64,000 nucleotides of DNA from Variovorax beijingensis (GTDB lineage Bacteria; Pseudomonadota; Gammaproteobacteria; Burkholderiales; Burkholderiaceae_C). Where the stretch lies: positions 62,001-126,000 of the forward strand of contig NZ_VIVL01000006.1 of NCBI RefSeq assembly GCF_007828835.1, written 5' to 3'. Position 1 is the stretch's first letter. The number at the start of each line of letters is the position of its first letter. The position numbers and the translations under genes are program-made. Below are positions 19,782-30,303 of this stretch, piece by piece. The notes below the pieces were generated by a model. It ran no database searches. It was not told the DNA's origin and was given only the letters and a program-made list of their open reading frames with translations.

Positions 19782-20114
19782 ATGCAGACGACGAACAGAT
19801 ACGAAGGAAGGCCGTTGCTGCGGCTGGTGGATTGCCTGGTGCTGGACGCCATCGACCAGCTCGACGACGCCAAGCGCGCCAAGCTCGAAGCGCTGGAGCC
19901 CACGCTCGCCCAGACCTTCAATGCGAGCGGTACCTGGCAGGAGATGGTCGGCACCCAGATGGGCTTTGCCGATGACGTGCAGGACCAGATCCGGCAGTTC
20001 TGGCGCAGCTACCTCGACCGGGCAGAGGAGCAGCAGCTGCGCGCGGACCCGCAGGAGTTCGTGATCGAGTTCGTGGCGCTGAACTTTCCGGACCTCGCGC
20101 CGCCGCGGCGCTGA
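19782..20114 (+). CDS. Conserved hypothetical protein
   Basis: 110 aa, soluble, acidic and rich in helix formers (LLRLVDCLVLDAIDQLDD, FWRSYLDRAEEQQL). No signal peptide, membrane segment or known motif. It follows the CoA-transferase by 28 bp and meets the convergent LysR gene. I recognise similar small proteins in related genera but no assigned function. Confidence 0.65.
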   Translation: MQTTNRYEGRPLLRLVDCLVLDAIDQLDDAKRAKLEALEPTLAQTFNASGTWQEMVGTQMGFADDVQDQIRQFWRSYLDRAEEQQLRADPQEFVIEFVALNFPDLAPPRR

Positions 20115-20124
20115 TTCTTCGGCG

Positions 20125-21021
20125 TCATGCGGGCGCGGGCAGCAGCAGTTGCCGCTGTGCCTGCACCGTCTCGCGCAGGAACTCCCACACCGCCTGCATC
20201 CGCACCAGGTGCTTGGTCTCCGCCGGCATCGACATCCAGAACGTGCGCGTGAAGTTCGCCTGCCCCGGCAGCACGGGCTTGAGCGCGCCGTCGTTCTCCG
20301 CGATGAAGGCCGGCAGCACCGCGATGCCCGCGCCCGCCAGCACCGCGCGGTGCTGCGCGAGCACGCTGGTGCTGCGCAGCGCGAAGGCATCGGGGCGGTG
20401 CAGTTCGTCCAGGTACTGCAGCTCCTTGCTGAAGAGCAGGTCGTCCACGTAGCTGATGAAGGTGTGGCCGCGCAAGTCTTCGCGTGTCTTGATGGGCTTG
20501 TGCGCGGCCAGGTACTTCTTCGACGCATAGAGCCTGAGCGTGTAGTCGGTGAGCTTGGTCACGACCACCGGTCCGCGCGCCGGCCGCTCGAGCGAGATCA
20601 CGATGTCGGCCTCGCGCCGCGACAGGTGCACCAGCCGCGGCATCGCGAGCAGGTCGATGGTGAGCTTGGGATGCTGCTGCGCGAAAAGCGCCAGCTGCGG
20701 TGCCAGCACCACGGTGCCGAAGCCCTCGGTCGCGCCGATGCGGATCAACCCCGACAGCCCCTCCTGGGAGGCCGGTGCGGTGCTCTCCACCGCCTGGAAC
20801 GCGCTTTCCATGGCCTCGACCTGTGGCTGCAGCTTGCGGCCCGCCTCGGTGAGCCGGTGGCCACCCGACTCGCGCGAGAAAAGCGGCGCGCCCACTTCCT
20901 TTTCGAGCGCCTGGATGCGCCGCGCCACCGTGGTGTGGTCCACCTCCAGCCGGCGCGCGGCGCTCATCAGCGTGCCCGAGCGGGCCAGTTCCAGAAAGTA
21001 GCGGAGGTTGTCCCAGTCCAT
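20125..21021 (-). CDS. LysR-family regulator divergent from the valine operon
   Basis: 298 aa from the ATG at 21021 ([19 protein letters not shown]). HTH with [16 protein letters not shown], then the effector domain from [12 protein letters not shown]. It is transcribed away from mmsA, so it probably controls the valine-degradation operon at 21161-26302. The DHTTVARR variant of the HTH is common in one branch of Burkholderiales LysR proteins. Confidence 0.9.
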   Translation of the reverse strand: MDWDNLRYFLELARSGTLMSAARRLEVDHTTVARRIQALEKEVGAPLFSRESGGHRLTEAGRKLQPQVEAMESAFQAVESTAPASQEGLSGLIRIGATEGFGTVVLAPQLALFAQQHPKLTIDLLAMPRLVHLSRREADIVISLERPARGPVVVTKLTDYTLRLYASKKYLAAHKPIKTREDLRGHTFISYVDDLLFSKELQYLDELHRPDAFALRSTSVLAQHRAVLAGAGIAVLPAFIAENDGALKPVLPGQANFTRTFWMSMPAETKHLVRMQAVWEFLRETVQAQRQLLLPAPA

Positions 21022-21073
21022 GTGTTCGCGTGTTCTTGGGTGGGCTCTGCATTTTTGCAAAGCAATGGCGCAT

Positions 21074-21096
21074 ATTTGTCTATTGTCATGGCAAAT
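21074..21096. promoter_or_regulatory. Weak candidate operator upstream of valine operon
   Basis: ATTTG and CAAAT arms are separated by 13 bases in the LysR/mmsA gap, with further TTTGCAAA-like sequence nearby at about 21053-21061. The arms are short and the spacing is not the T-N11-A ideal, so this is only suggestive. Confidence 0.3.
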
Positions 21097-21160
21097 CTGC
21101 AAAGCTAGGATGCGTGTTGAACCTGCATGCAGGCCCCGTATTCACAGGAGACAAAACCCC

Positions 21161-22680
<1,520 letters not shown>

Positions 22681-22684
<4 letters not shown>

Positions 22685-23073
22685 GCCGCGCGTTCTGCGC
22701 TGTCGCGGCATCGGCCATGCTGCTCCTGCTCGCCGCCGGCGCGCATGCGGCCGATGATGCAAACCCGCTGGACTGCAGGCCCGACGGCAACCAGCAGCAG
22801 ATGAATGCCTGCGCGGTGCGCGACTTTCGCGCCGCCGACGCCGCGCTCAACATCCGCTATGGCGAGGTGATGAAGACGCTCTCGCCGCAGATGCGCGTCG
22901 CGCTGCGCACCGAGCAGCGCGCCTGGCTCAAGGGCCGCGACCCCTCTTGCAAGCGGGCCTCGAAAGCGAGTGAAGGCGGCTCCATCTGGCCGCTGGTGTT
23001 CAATTCATGCCTGGAGGAATCGACCCGGAAACGGACGGCCGAACTGGGTCACTGGAAGGGTCGCGAACAATGA
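22681..23073 (+). CDS. LprI-family (DUF1311) exported protein within the valine operon
   Basis: 130 aa: signal peptide of about 23 residues ([13 protein letters not shown]), then a lysozyme-inhibitor LprI-type domain with Cys pairs ([30 protein letters not shown]) and a [13 protein letters not shown] region followed by [13 protein letters not shown] overlap with mmsA and ATGA overlap with the acyl-CoA dehydrogenase fix it as a real operon member. A periplasmic protein has no evident role in valine catabolism. Confidence 0.82.
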
Positions 23074-24224
23074 ACTTCGAATTGTCCGAAGAGCAGAACG
23101 CCTTTGCGCAGACCGCGCGCGATTTCGCACAGGCCGAGTTCGCACCGCATGCGGCACGGTGGGACGCCGAGGCCATCTTCCCGAAGGAAGCCATCGCCAA
23201 GGCCGGCGAGCTGGGCTTCTGCGGGCTCTATGCGCCCGAGCGCATCGGCGGCCTCGGCCTGCCGCGGCTCGACTCGGCGCTGGTGTTCGAGGAGATGGCC
23301 GCGGTCGACCCCTCGACCACGGCCTTCATCACGATCCACAACATGGCGACCTGGATGCTCGGCACCTGGGCGACCGATGCGGTGGCGCAGCAGTGGGGCG
23401 AAGAGCTCACGAGCGGGCGCAAGCTGGCTTCCTACTGCCTCACCGAGCCGGGCGCCGGGTCGGATGCGGGCTCGCTCAAGACGCGCGCCGAACTGCAGGG
23501 CGCCGAGTACGTGATCAACGGCGGCAAGGCCTTCATCTCGGGCGCCGGGTCGACCGACGTGCTGGTGCTCATGGCGCGCACGGGCGGCGCGGGCGCCAGC
23601 GGCATCTCGGCCTTTGCGGTGCCGGCCGACGCGCCGGGCGTGAGCTACGGCAAGAAGGAGCACAAGATGGGCTGGAACAGCCAGCCCACGCGCACCATCA
23701 GCTTCGACAACGTGCGCGTGCCGGCCGAGAACCTGCTGGGCAAGGAAGGCGAGGGCTTTCGCATTGCGATGAAGGGGCTCGATGGCGGGCGCATCAACAT
23801 CGCGACCTGCTCGGTGGGCGCGGCGCAGGGCGCGCTCGATGCGGCGCGCCGCTACCTGCACGAGCGCCAGCAGTTCGGCCAGCCGATCGCGAGCTTCCAG
23901 GCCCTGCAGTTCAAGCTGGCCGACATGGCGACGGAACTGGTCGCCGCGCGGCAGATGGTGCGGCTCGCGGCAAGCAAGCTCGATGCGGGCCATGCCGATG
24001 CCAGCACCTACTGCGCCATGGCCAAGCGCTTTGCGACCGATGCGGGCTTCAACGTCTGCAACGACGCGCTGCAGCTGCACGGCGGCTACGGCTACCTGAG
24101 CGAGTTTCCGCTCGAGCGGCTGGTGCGCGATACCCGCGTGCACCAGATCCTCGAAGGCACCAACGAGATCATGCGCGTGATCGTTGCGCGAAAATTGCTG
24201 GAAGGGGACAGCGATATCCGCTGA
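23070..24224 (+). CDS. Isobutyryl-CoA dehydrogenase (acyl-CoA dehydrogenase family)
   Basis: 384 aa flavoenzyme: isobutyryl-CoA to methacrylyl-CoA, assigned from the operon. It shows YCLTEPGAGSDAGSL (substrate/FAD contact), the QPTRTISFDNVRVP segment, ERQQFGQPIASFQALQ, LHGGYGYLSEFPLERLVRD and the C-terminal ILEGTNEIMRVIVAR. The Glu of YLSEFPLE-type loops is near the catalytic-base region. Start codon overlaps the LprI stop. Confidence 0.9.
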   Translation: MNFELSEEQNAFAQTARDFAQAEFAPHAARWDAEAIFPKEAIAKAGELGFCGLYAPERIGGLGLPRLDSALVFEEMAAVDPSTTAFITIHNMATWMLGTWATDAVAQQWGEELTSGRKLASYCLTEPGAGSDAGSLKTRAELQGAEYVINGGKAFISGAGSTDVLVLMARTGGAGASGISAFAVPADAPGVSYGKKEHKMGWNSQPTRTISFDNVRVPAENLLGKEGEGFRIAMKGLDGGRINIATCSVGAAQGALDAARRYLHERQQFGQPIASFQALQFKLADMATELVAARQMVRLAASKLDAGHADASTYCAMAKRFATDAGFNVCNDALQLHGGYGYLSEFPLERLVRDTRVHQILEGTNEIMRVIVARKLLEGDSDIR

Positions 24225-24252
24225 AGCCCCGCATCCAGAACCTCTCAAGACA

Positions 24253-25368
24253 ATGACCGACTCCGTAGTTCTCTTCGACGAAATCAAGACCGCCGGCGGC
24301 AAGCGCTTTGCCACCGCCACGCTCAACGCACCCGCTTCGCTCAACGCGCTGTCGGTGGACATGGTGCGCCTGCTCACGCCTCGGCTGCGCGAATGGGCGA
24401 AGGACGACGGCATCGTCGGTGTGCTGCTGCAGGCGGCCGGCGAGAAGGCCTTCTGCGCCGGCGGCGACCTGCGCCAGCTGTACCAGACGCTGCTCGAGTG
24501 CGGCCCCGCGCGCAACACCTACGCCGAAGACTTCTTCCGCGAGGAATACGAGCTCGACTACCTGATCCACACCTTTCCCAAGCCCTTCCTCTGCTGGGGC
24601 CACGGCATCGTGATGGGCGGCGGCGTCGGGCTGATGGCGGGCTGCTCGCACCGCGTGGTCACCGCGCAGAGCCGCGTTGCCATGCCCGAGATCAGCATCG
24701 GCCTGTACCCCGACGTGGGCGGCAGCTGGTTCCTGCGCCGCACGCCGGGCCGCACGGGCCTGTTCCTGGCGCTCACGGCCGCCAACCTCAATGCGGCCGA
24801 CGCCATCTTCTGCGGCCTGGCCGACCTGCTGGTGCCGCATGAGCGCAAGGGCCAGGTGTTCGAAGCGATTGCCGCCGCGCACTGGCGCGGCGAGCAAAAG
24901 GCCGACCGCGCCGAGCTTTCGCGCATCCTCGCGCGCGCCGGCGAGGGCGCCGAGATGCCGCCCTCCAAGGTGCGCGAACACTACGACACCATCAACGCGC
25001 TGATGGCCGGCGACGACCTGCTCGACATCGCCGGGCGCCTGCGCAGCCTGCAGAGCGACGATGCCTGGCTGCAGTCCGCCGCCAAGACCTTCGCCAAGGG
25101 CGCACCCAGCTCTGCGGCGCTGAGCTTCGAGCTCTGGCAGCGCGTGCACCACATGTCGCTGGCCGAGGTGTTCCGGCTCGAATACTGGGCCTCGCTCGGC
25201 TTCTGCGCGCACAAGGACTTTGCCGAGGGCATCCGCGCGGTGCTGATCGACAAGGACCGCAATCCGCGCTGGAACCCCGCCGCCCTCGAAGAGATCACGT
25301 CCGCCTTCATCGAGGACCACCTGCGCCCGCGCGGCCAGATGCCCGCGGAGCTGGCCGCGCTGGCCTGA
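24253..25368 (+). CDS. 3-hydroxyisobutyryl-CoA hydrolase (enoyl-CoA hydratase/isomerase family)
   Basis: 371 aa, longer than ordinary crotonases (about 260) and matching the HIBCH subgroup. It has NAPASLNALSVDMV, FCAGGDLRQLYQ (oxyanion hole), GHGIVMGGGVGLMAGCSHRVV and the hydrolase-type Glu/Asp region MPEISIGLYPDVGGSWFL. Hydrolyses 3-hydroxyisobutyryl-CoA in valine degradation. Enoyl-CoA hydratase activity for the preceding step would come from another gene. Confidence 0.9.
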   Translation: MTDSVVLFDEIKTAGGKRFATATLNAPASLNALSVDMVRLLTPRLREWAKDDGIVGVLLQAAGEKAFCAGGDLRQLYQTLLECGPARNTYAEDFFREEYELDYLIHTFPKPFLCWGHGIVMGGGVGLMAGCSHRVVTAQSRVAMPEISIGLYPDVGGSWFLRRTPGRTGLFLALTAANLNAADAIFCGLADLLVPHERKGQVFEAIAAAHWRGEQKADRAELSRILARAGEGAEMPPSKVREHYDTINALMAGDDLLDIAGRLRSLQSDDAWLQSAAKTFAKGAPSSAALSFELWQRVHHMSLAEVFRLEYWASLGFCAHKDFAEGIRAVLIDKDRNPRWNPAALEEITSAFIEDHLRPRGQMPAELAALA

Positions 25369-25399
25369 GCCTCTTTCACGAATACAACGGAGACATCAA

Positions 25400-26302
25400 A
25401 TGAAAATCGCATTCATCGGCCTCGGCCACATGGGCGGACCCATGGCCCTGAACCTGCGCAAGGCGGGCTTTGCGGTCAAGGGCTTCGACCTGTCGGACGA
25501 GGCCTGCAAGAAATACGCGGCCGAAGGCCTGGCCATTGCCGCATCGGCCGCCGAATCGGTGGCCGATGCCGACGTGGTCATCAGCATGCTGCCGGCCAGC
25601 GCGCACGTGGAGGGCCTGTTCCTGGGCAGCGGCGGCAGCAAGCCTGGCCTGCTCGACAGCATCCGTGCCGGCACGCTCGTGATCGACAGCAGCACCATTG
25701 CCGCCGCCACCTCGCGCAAGGTGGCGGAGGCGGCTGCGGCCAAGGGCATCGCGATGATCGACGCGCCGGTTTCCGGCGGCACCGGCGGCGCGATTGCCGG
25801 CACGTTGACCTTCATGGTCGGCGGCGAGACCGACGACCTCGAACGTGCGCGCCCCGTGCTCGAGAAGATGGGCGCCAACATCTTCCATGCGGGCGGCATC
25901 GGCGCGGGCCAGACCGCCAAGATCTGCAACAACATGCTGCTCGGCATCCTGATGATCGGCACCTCGGAGGCGCTGGCGCTGGGCGTGGCCAACGGGCTCG
26001 ATCCCAAGGTGCTGTCCGAAATCATGCGGCGCAGCTCGGGCGGCAACTGGGCGCTCGAAAAGTACAACCCGATGCCCGGCGTGATGGAAGCTGCGCCCGC
26101 ATCGAAGAACTACGCGGGCGGCTTCGGCACCGACCTGATGCTCAAGGACCTGGGCCTCGCGCAGGAAAACGCCACCGCCGTTCGCGCTGCCACGCCGCTG
26201 GGCGGGCTCGCACGCAGCCTTTATGCGGCGCACAGCCTGGCGGGCCATGGCGCGCTCGATTTCTCGAGCGTGCTGAAGCTGCTGCAGAAGGCTTCGTCCT
26301 AG
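25400..26302 (+). CDS. mmsB: 3-hydroxyisobutyrate dehydrogenase
   Basis: 300 aa NAD-dependent beta-hydroxyacid dehydrogenase: 3-hydroxyisobutyrate to methylmalonate semialdehyde, the substrate of MmsA. It shows the Rossmann motif FIGLGHMGGPMALNL, DAPVSGGTGGAIAGTL (substrate loop) and GAGQTAKICNNMLLG with the catalytic Lys. RBS acggaga. Last gene of the operon. Confidence 0.95.
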   Translation: MKIAFIGLGHMGGPMALNLRKAGFAVKGFDLSDEACKKYAAEGLAIAASAAESVADADVVISMLPASAHVEGLFLGSGGSKPGLLDSIRAGTLVIDSSTIAAATSRKVAEAAAAKGIAMIDAPVSGGTGGAIAGTLTFMVGGETDDLERARPVLEKMGANIFHAGGIGAGQTAKICNNMLLGILMIGTSEALALGVANGLDPKVLSEIMRRSSGGNWALEKYNPMPGVMEAAPASKNYAGGFGTDLMLKDLGLAQENATAVRAATPLGGLARSLYAAHSLAGHGALDFSSVLKLLQKASS

Positions 26303-26313
26303 CGTCCCGGCTT

Positions 26314-26469
26314 CTAGCCGAACAGGGCGTCGCTGGCCCACAGAAGGCCCAGCACACCCACGAACAGCAGCAGGAACACGGCCCATGCGCGCGTGAACGC
26401 CTGCGTCTCCGTGATCTCGGCGGGAGCCGTTTCGGGCGGCTTAGGAGCGCTGGGCGTTTGTGGGTTCAT
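26314..26469 (-). CDS. 51-aa membrane protein coupled to the MFS transporter
   Basis: Pro-rich N-terminus (NPQTPSAPKPPE), then one membrane segment (AWAVFLLLFVGVLGLLWASDALFG). Its start at 26469 lies 29 bp inside the 3' end of the MFS gene, so translation is probably coupled. Databases hold small single-span proteins beside oxalate/formate-antiporter-type MFS genes, annotated as MFS small subunits; I believe this is one, from memory. Confidence 0.65.
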   Translation of the reverse strand: MNPQTPSAPKPPETAPAEITETQAFTRAWAVFLLLFVGVLGLLWASDALFG

Positions 26470-27736
26470 TCCCGACTGTACCCCGCGCGCCCGGTTCTGC
26501 CGCCGTGCGCGTCTTCGACATGGCCAGCAGCACCCCGGCCGCGACCAGGTTGGCGCCGATGCTGGCGAGGATCGGCAGCAGGTAGCTGCGGCTGATGTCG
26601 AATGCGAAGCCCGCCGCGCTCGGGCCGACCAGGGTGCCGAAGGCCACGCTGGTGTACAGCACGCCCAGGATCGCGCCGATGCTGCGGCCGCCGAAGTAAT
26701 CCATGACGAGGGCAGGCAGCAGCGCGACGAAGCCGCCGTAGAAAACGCCGTAGGCAAACGCGAACGCGGCCAGCCCCCAGAACCCGCCGGACACCGCCCA
26801 CACCACCAGCGAAAGCGCCATGCCGCCCGACATCAGCGGCAGCGCCAGCTGCCGGCCCAGTCGATCGGCCAGCCCGCCAAGAAAAAATCGCCCCGCCGTG
26901 CTGCCGACGCCGATGGCGCCGAGCAGCAGCACGGCTGCGCTGGCCGACTGGCCGTGGTCGAGCGCGTAGGGCACGAGGTGGACGAAGGGAACGAACAGCC
27001 CGAACGAGCTGATCAGGCAGGCCGCATAGAGCCCGGCGAAGCGGCGCGACCTGATCGCGTCGCGCAACGTGGAGCCTGCGGGCAAGGCCGACGGTGCTTG
27101 CGGCTGCGGTGGATCGCCGTCGGGCCCGAGCCCGCGGTGGCGCGGATCGTCCTCGATCAGCAGCGCCATGCCGGCGCCCACCACCACGGCCATTGCGCCC
27201 AGCGCCAGGTAGGCGTGGCGCCATCCCAGCGCCTCGATGAGAAGCGAGGCCAGCGGCGGCATCACCAGCGTGCCCACGCCGATGCCGCTCACCGCCAGCC
27301 CCGAGGCGAATCCGCGCCGCCTGACAAACCAGCGCTGCACCGCGCCTAGCACCGGCACATAGGAGGCGCCGACGCCGAGCCCGACGCCCAGGCCGTAGGC
27401 CAGGCAAGCCTCGGTCAGGCTGCGCGCCTGTCCCGCGGCGGCCAGGCCCAGGCCGACCAGCACCATGCCCGCGACCGCCAGCCGCCGCGCACCCCACCGG
27501 TCCGCGAGCGGGCCACTGACCACACCCAGCCCGAAGTAGAGGAAGCCCGCGAGCGAGAACACCAGCGAGGCCGATCCGCGCGAGGCGCCGAAGTCGCGCT
27601 GCAGCGATTCGAGGAAGGCGCTGAAGGTGTAGGCGCTGCCGAAGCCCACGAGCGTGACGGCGAATGCGCCGGCCACCACGAACCAGCCGCGGAAAAGGCG
27701 TGTGCGTGGCGCTGAGCGGGAGGAGAAGGAGGTCAA
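26441..27736 (-). CDS. MFS transporter (monocarboxylate / oxalate-formate antiporter type)
   Basis: 431 aa, about 12 membrane helices in two halves joined by a loop near residues 200-220. It has GPLADRWGARRLAVAG between helices 2 and 3 and the matching GGLADRLGRQLALPL in the second half. The start is a TTG at 27736 behind ggaaa; no ATG fits better. The small gene at 26314 overlaps its end. Divergent from a GcvA-like LysR gene. Substrate probably a small carboxylate. Confidence 0.85.
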   Translation of the reverse strand: MTSFSSRSAPRTRLFRGWFVVAGAFAVTLVGFGSAYTFSAFLESLQRDFGASRGSASLVFSLAGFLYFGLGVVSGPLADRWGARRLAVAGMVLVGLGLAAAGQARSLTEACLAYGLGVGLGVGASYVPVLGAVQRWFVRRRGFASGLAVSGIGVGTLVMPPLASLLIEALGWRHAYLALGAMAVVVGAGMALLIEDDPRHRGLGPDGDPPQPQAPSALPAGSTLRDAIRSRRFAGLYAACLISSFGLFVPFVHLVPYALDHGQSASAAVLLLGAIGVGSTAGRFFLGGLADRLGRQLALPLMSGGMALSLVVWAVSGGFWGLAAFAFAYGVFYGGFVALLPALVMDYFGGRSIGAILGVLYTSVAFGTLVGPSAAGFAFDISRSYLLPILASIGANLVAAGVLLAMSKTRTAAEPGARGTVGNEPTNAQRS

Positions 27737-27895
27737 TGCGGGTTTCCAGTTTGCTCAGAATATCTATTGGTTGGAGAATGGGCTCCAGCGCGCAAGAGTG
27801 CTTCTTCTTCATGCGCCAGTGTGCGGATGCTCCTCTTTCCCGCACGGCCTTGCAAACCAGATTTTCTGAGGCAATCAGTTCAGCTCAGCTAAACG

Positions 27896-28879
27896 ATGGA
27901 ACACCAGCTCCCGCCGCTCAACGCGCTCCGCGCCTTCGAGGCGACCGCCCGCCATCTCTCGGTGAAGAACGCGGCCGACGAGCTGTGCGTGACCGCCGGC
28001 GCCGTCAGCCAGCTGATCAAGTCGCTGGAGCTGCACCTGGGCATTGCGCTGTTCCGGCGCGCGAACCGCGGCATCTTTCTGACCGATGCGGGCCAGGCCT
28101 ACCTGCCGCCGGTGCGCAATGCCTTCCGGCAGATCAGCGACGCGACGCGCCGCATCGCCATGCCTGCGGAAACCGGCATCCTCACGGTGAGCACCACGCC
28201 GTTCTTCGCGTCCATGTGGCTGGTGCCGCGGCTCAAGAGCTTTCACGATGCGCATCCGGACATCGATCTGCAGGTGGTGAGCAGCACCGCGCTGGCCGAT
28301 TTTTCGCGCGACGGTGTGGACGTGGCGATCCGCCATGGGCTCGGCCGCTATCCCGGCCTGATCAGCCACCGCGTGCTCACGGTGGAGATCGTTCCGGTTG
28401 CCGCGCCCGCGCTGGTTCGCAGCCTCGGGCCGCCCGCGGCACCGGCCGATCTCATGCGCTGGCCGCGCGTGAACGATGCCGAGCGCAAGGGCTGGGCCAT
28501 GTGGTTCGAGGCGCAGGGCATCGATCAGGCCGCGCCGGTGCGCGGCCCGTCCTTCGATGATTCGGGCCTGTTGCTGAAGGCGGTGCTTGCGGGGCAGGGC
28601 GCGGGCTTGCTGCCGGCGGCGCTGGTGGCGGACGAGATGGCCGAAGGCCGGCTGGTCCAGCTGTCGGAAGCCGCGTGGCTCGAAGACTTTGCCTACTACC
28701 TCGTGTACCCCGAAGACAGCCGCCACAGGCCGAAGGTGGCCGCCTTCAGGGCATGGATGCTCGGCGCCGCGGGTGCCGGTCAGACCGCGGCAAGAAAGGC
28801 CTCGGCGTCGCCGGCTTCGCACTTCCAGTCGGCAAATACGCCCACGAGATTGCACGCGGTGCAGCGGCAGCCCAGGTAG
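27896..28879 (+). CDS. LysR-family regulator, GcvA-like
   Basis: 327 aa. Begins LPPLNALRAFEATARHLSVKNAADELCVTAGAVSQLIK, the GcvA/AmpR-like HTH, followed by the effector domain. The recognisable fold ends near AFRAWMLGA (about residue 293). The final 30-35 residues look unstructured and are coded within a 100-bp antisense overlap with the next gene, suggesting the original stop was lost. Divergent from the MFS gene. Confidence 0.88.
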   Translation: MEHQLPPLNALRAFEATARHLSVKNAADELCVTAGAVSQLIKSLELHLGIALFRRANRGIFLTDAGQAYLPPVRNAFRQISDATRRIAMPAETGILTVSTTPFFASMWLVPRLKSFHDAHPDIDLQVVSSTALADFSRDGVDVAIRHGLGRYPGLISHRVLTVEIVPVAAPALVRSLGPPAAPADLMRWPRVNDAERKGWAMWFEAQGIDQAAPVRGPSFDDSGLLLKAVLAGQGAGLLPAALVADEMAEGRLVQLSEAAWLEDFAYYLVYPEDSRHRPKVAAFRAWMLGAAGAGQTAARKASASPASHFQSANTPTRLHAVQRQPR

Positions 28880-29220
28880 TACCAGCGCACGTCGCTGCTG
28901 TCGCTGTAGAGCGCGACGCCCGACAGCAGCTCGAAGCTCTCGGCCGCGCAGACGCATTCATGGCCGCCGAACTCGGCCTCGTCCGCAAACTCCGCGCTGT
29001 CGCCCATCAGCTGAACCGTGCCGCAGGTCAGGCAGGTGCGCCGTGCGGCACCTGCGTCTTCGTCGGTCTCGAGCCTGAACGCGCGGTGGCCGCAGGCGCA
29101 CACCGATTCCGCGAACCGGGTCGCCGGACAGGCGTTGGCCTTGCTGTAGCGCAGCAGTTCGGCTCGGGTGTCGTCCGGGCCGCTGCCATACCAGTACCTG
29201 CCCTTCTTCGTCAGTGCCAT
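28780..29220 (-). CDS. Cys-rich conserved hypothetical protein
   Basis: 146 aa, soluble. Paired Cys motifs (CACG near residue 43, CLTCG near 63, CVC near 90, CRCTAC near 118) suggest a zinc-ribbon-like fold. The N-terminus (MALTKKGRYWYGSGPDD) and YYLGCRCTACNLVGVFADW look conserved rather than random. Its 3' end overlaps the convergent LysR gene by 100 bp. I do not recognise the family. Confidence 0.65.
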   Translation of the reverse strand: MALTKKGRYWYGSGPDDTRAELLRYSKANACPATRFAESVCACGHRAFRLETDEDAGAARRTCLTCGTVQLMGDSAEFADEAEFGGHECVCAAESFELLSGVALYSDSSDVRWYYLGCRCTACNLVGVFADWKCEAGDAEAFLAAV

Positions 29221-29274
29221 GGGAAGCTCATTCTGTTGTCGAATCGATGGCCATGATTCTGCTGCAGGGCCGCG

Positions 29275-30201
29275 TCAGAGCAGCTCGATGCCCGGCAGGC
29301 TCTTGAAGCAGCTCTCGCGCGTGATGCGCACGAAGTCCGCCAGCCACGGCTGGCCGGACGTGCCCTGCGTGCAGGCCATGTAGAGCCGCCCCGTGAGGCC
29401 CCGGGCGCCCACGCGCCGGGCCGTGACATAGCCGCGGTCCAGGTAGTTCTGCACCGCCCACAGCGGCAGGGTGGCCACGCCGCGGCCGCTCGCCACCAGC
29501 TGCAGCATCGCCACCGTGAGCTCGGTCGTGCGCCGGTGCGCAGGCGCCACGCCGGCCGGCGCCAGCACCTGGCGCACGATGTCGAGCATCTCGTCGGGCA
29601 CGGGGTAGGTGATGAGCGTCTGGTCGGCAAAGTGGCGCGCCGTCAGATGCGGCTTGGCGACGAGCGCATGGTCGTTGGCGAGCAGCGCCACGATCTCGAA
29701 GCGGAACAGCGCGTGGTAGTCCACGGTCTCGTCGGGGTCCTGCTCGGAGACGATCGCCACCTCGGCGCGGTTCTGCATCACCAGCGCGATCGGGTCGGGA
29801 TGAAAGCCCGAGACGATGTCCAGCTCGATCTCCGGCCAGCGCTGGCGGAAGGCATCCATGGCCGGCATCAGCCAGTCGAAGCAGGTGTGGCACTCGACCA
29901 CGATGCGCAGCTGCCCGCTGCGGCCCAGCGCCAGCCGCGCCACGTCACGCTCGGCTTCTTCGACCAGCGGCAGCGCGGCATCGGCCAGCTGCAACAGCCG
30001 CAGCCCGGTGGTGCTGAACTGCGGCGGCACCGACTTGCGCTCGAAGAGCTGCGCGCCGTAGCGGTCTTCGAGCAGCTTGACCTGGTGCGACAGCGCCGAC
30101 TGCGTGAGGTTCAGCAATTGCGCCGCGCGCACCAGGCTGCCGGTGTCGCGCAGCGCAACGAGCGTGCGCAGGTGGCGTATCTCGAGGATCGACTGCAACA
30201 T
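29275..30201 (-). CDS. metR: LysR-family regulator MetR
   Basis: 308 aa. Activator of methionine-synthesis genes with homocysteine as co-effector in characterised MetR. HTH: LVRAAQLLNLTQSALSHQVKLLEDRYG, an N-terminus typical of MetR; effector domain from GQLRIVVECHTCFDWLMP. Divergent from metE with a MetR box overlapping its own start codon, implying autorepression as in enteric bacteria. Confidence 0.93.
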   Translation of the reverse strand: MLQSILEIRHLRTLVALRDTGSLVRAAQLLNLTQSALSHQVKLLEDRYGAQLFERKSVPPQFSTTGLRLLQLADAALPLVEEAERDVARLALGRSGQLRIVVECHTCFDWLMPAMDAFRQRWPEIELDIVSGFHPDPIALVMQNRAEVAIVSEQDPDETVDYHALFRFEIVALLANDHALVAKPHLTARHFADQTLITYPVPDEMLDIVRQVLAPAGVAPAHRRTTELTVAMLQLVASGRGVATLPLWAVQNYLDRGYVTARRVGARGLTGRLYMACTQGTSGQPWLADFVRITRESCFKSLPGIELL

Positions 30202-30213
30202 GAATGATTTTCA
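30201..30213. promoter_or_regulatory. MetR box TGAA-N5-TTCA
   Basis: TGAATGATTTTCA exactly matches the MetR consensus. It covers the first base of the metR start codon and lies 91 bp upstream of the metE start, placed to repress metR and activate metE. Confidence 0.85.
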
Positions 30214-30303
30214 AGCGAATGGGCAAAAGGTTTCGTTTGGATCATATGCCCCAAAGCCCGACCATTGCCGATTCTCAAAGATTCAGCGACCGGACCATCT
30301 GCA

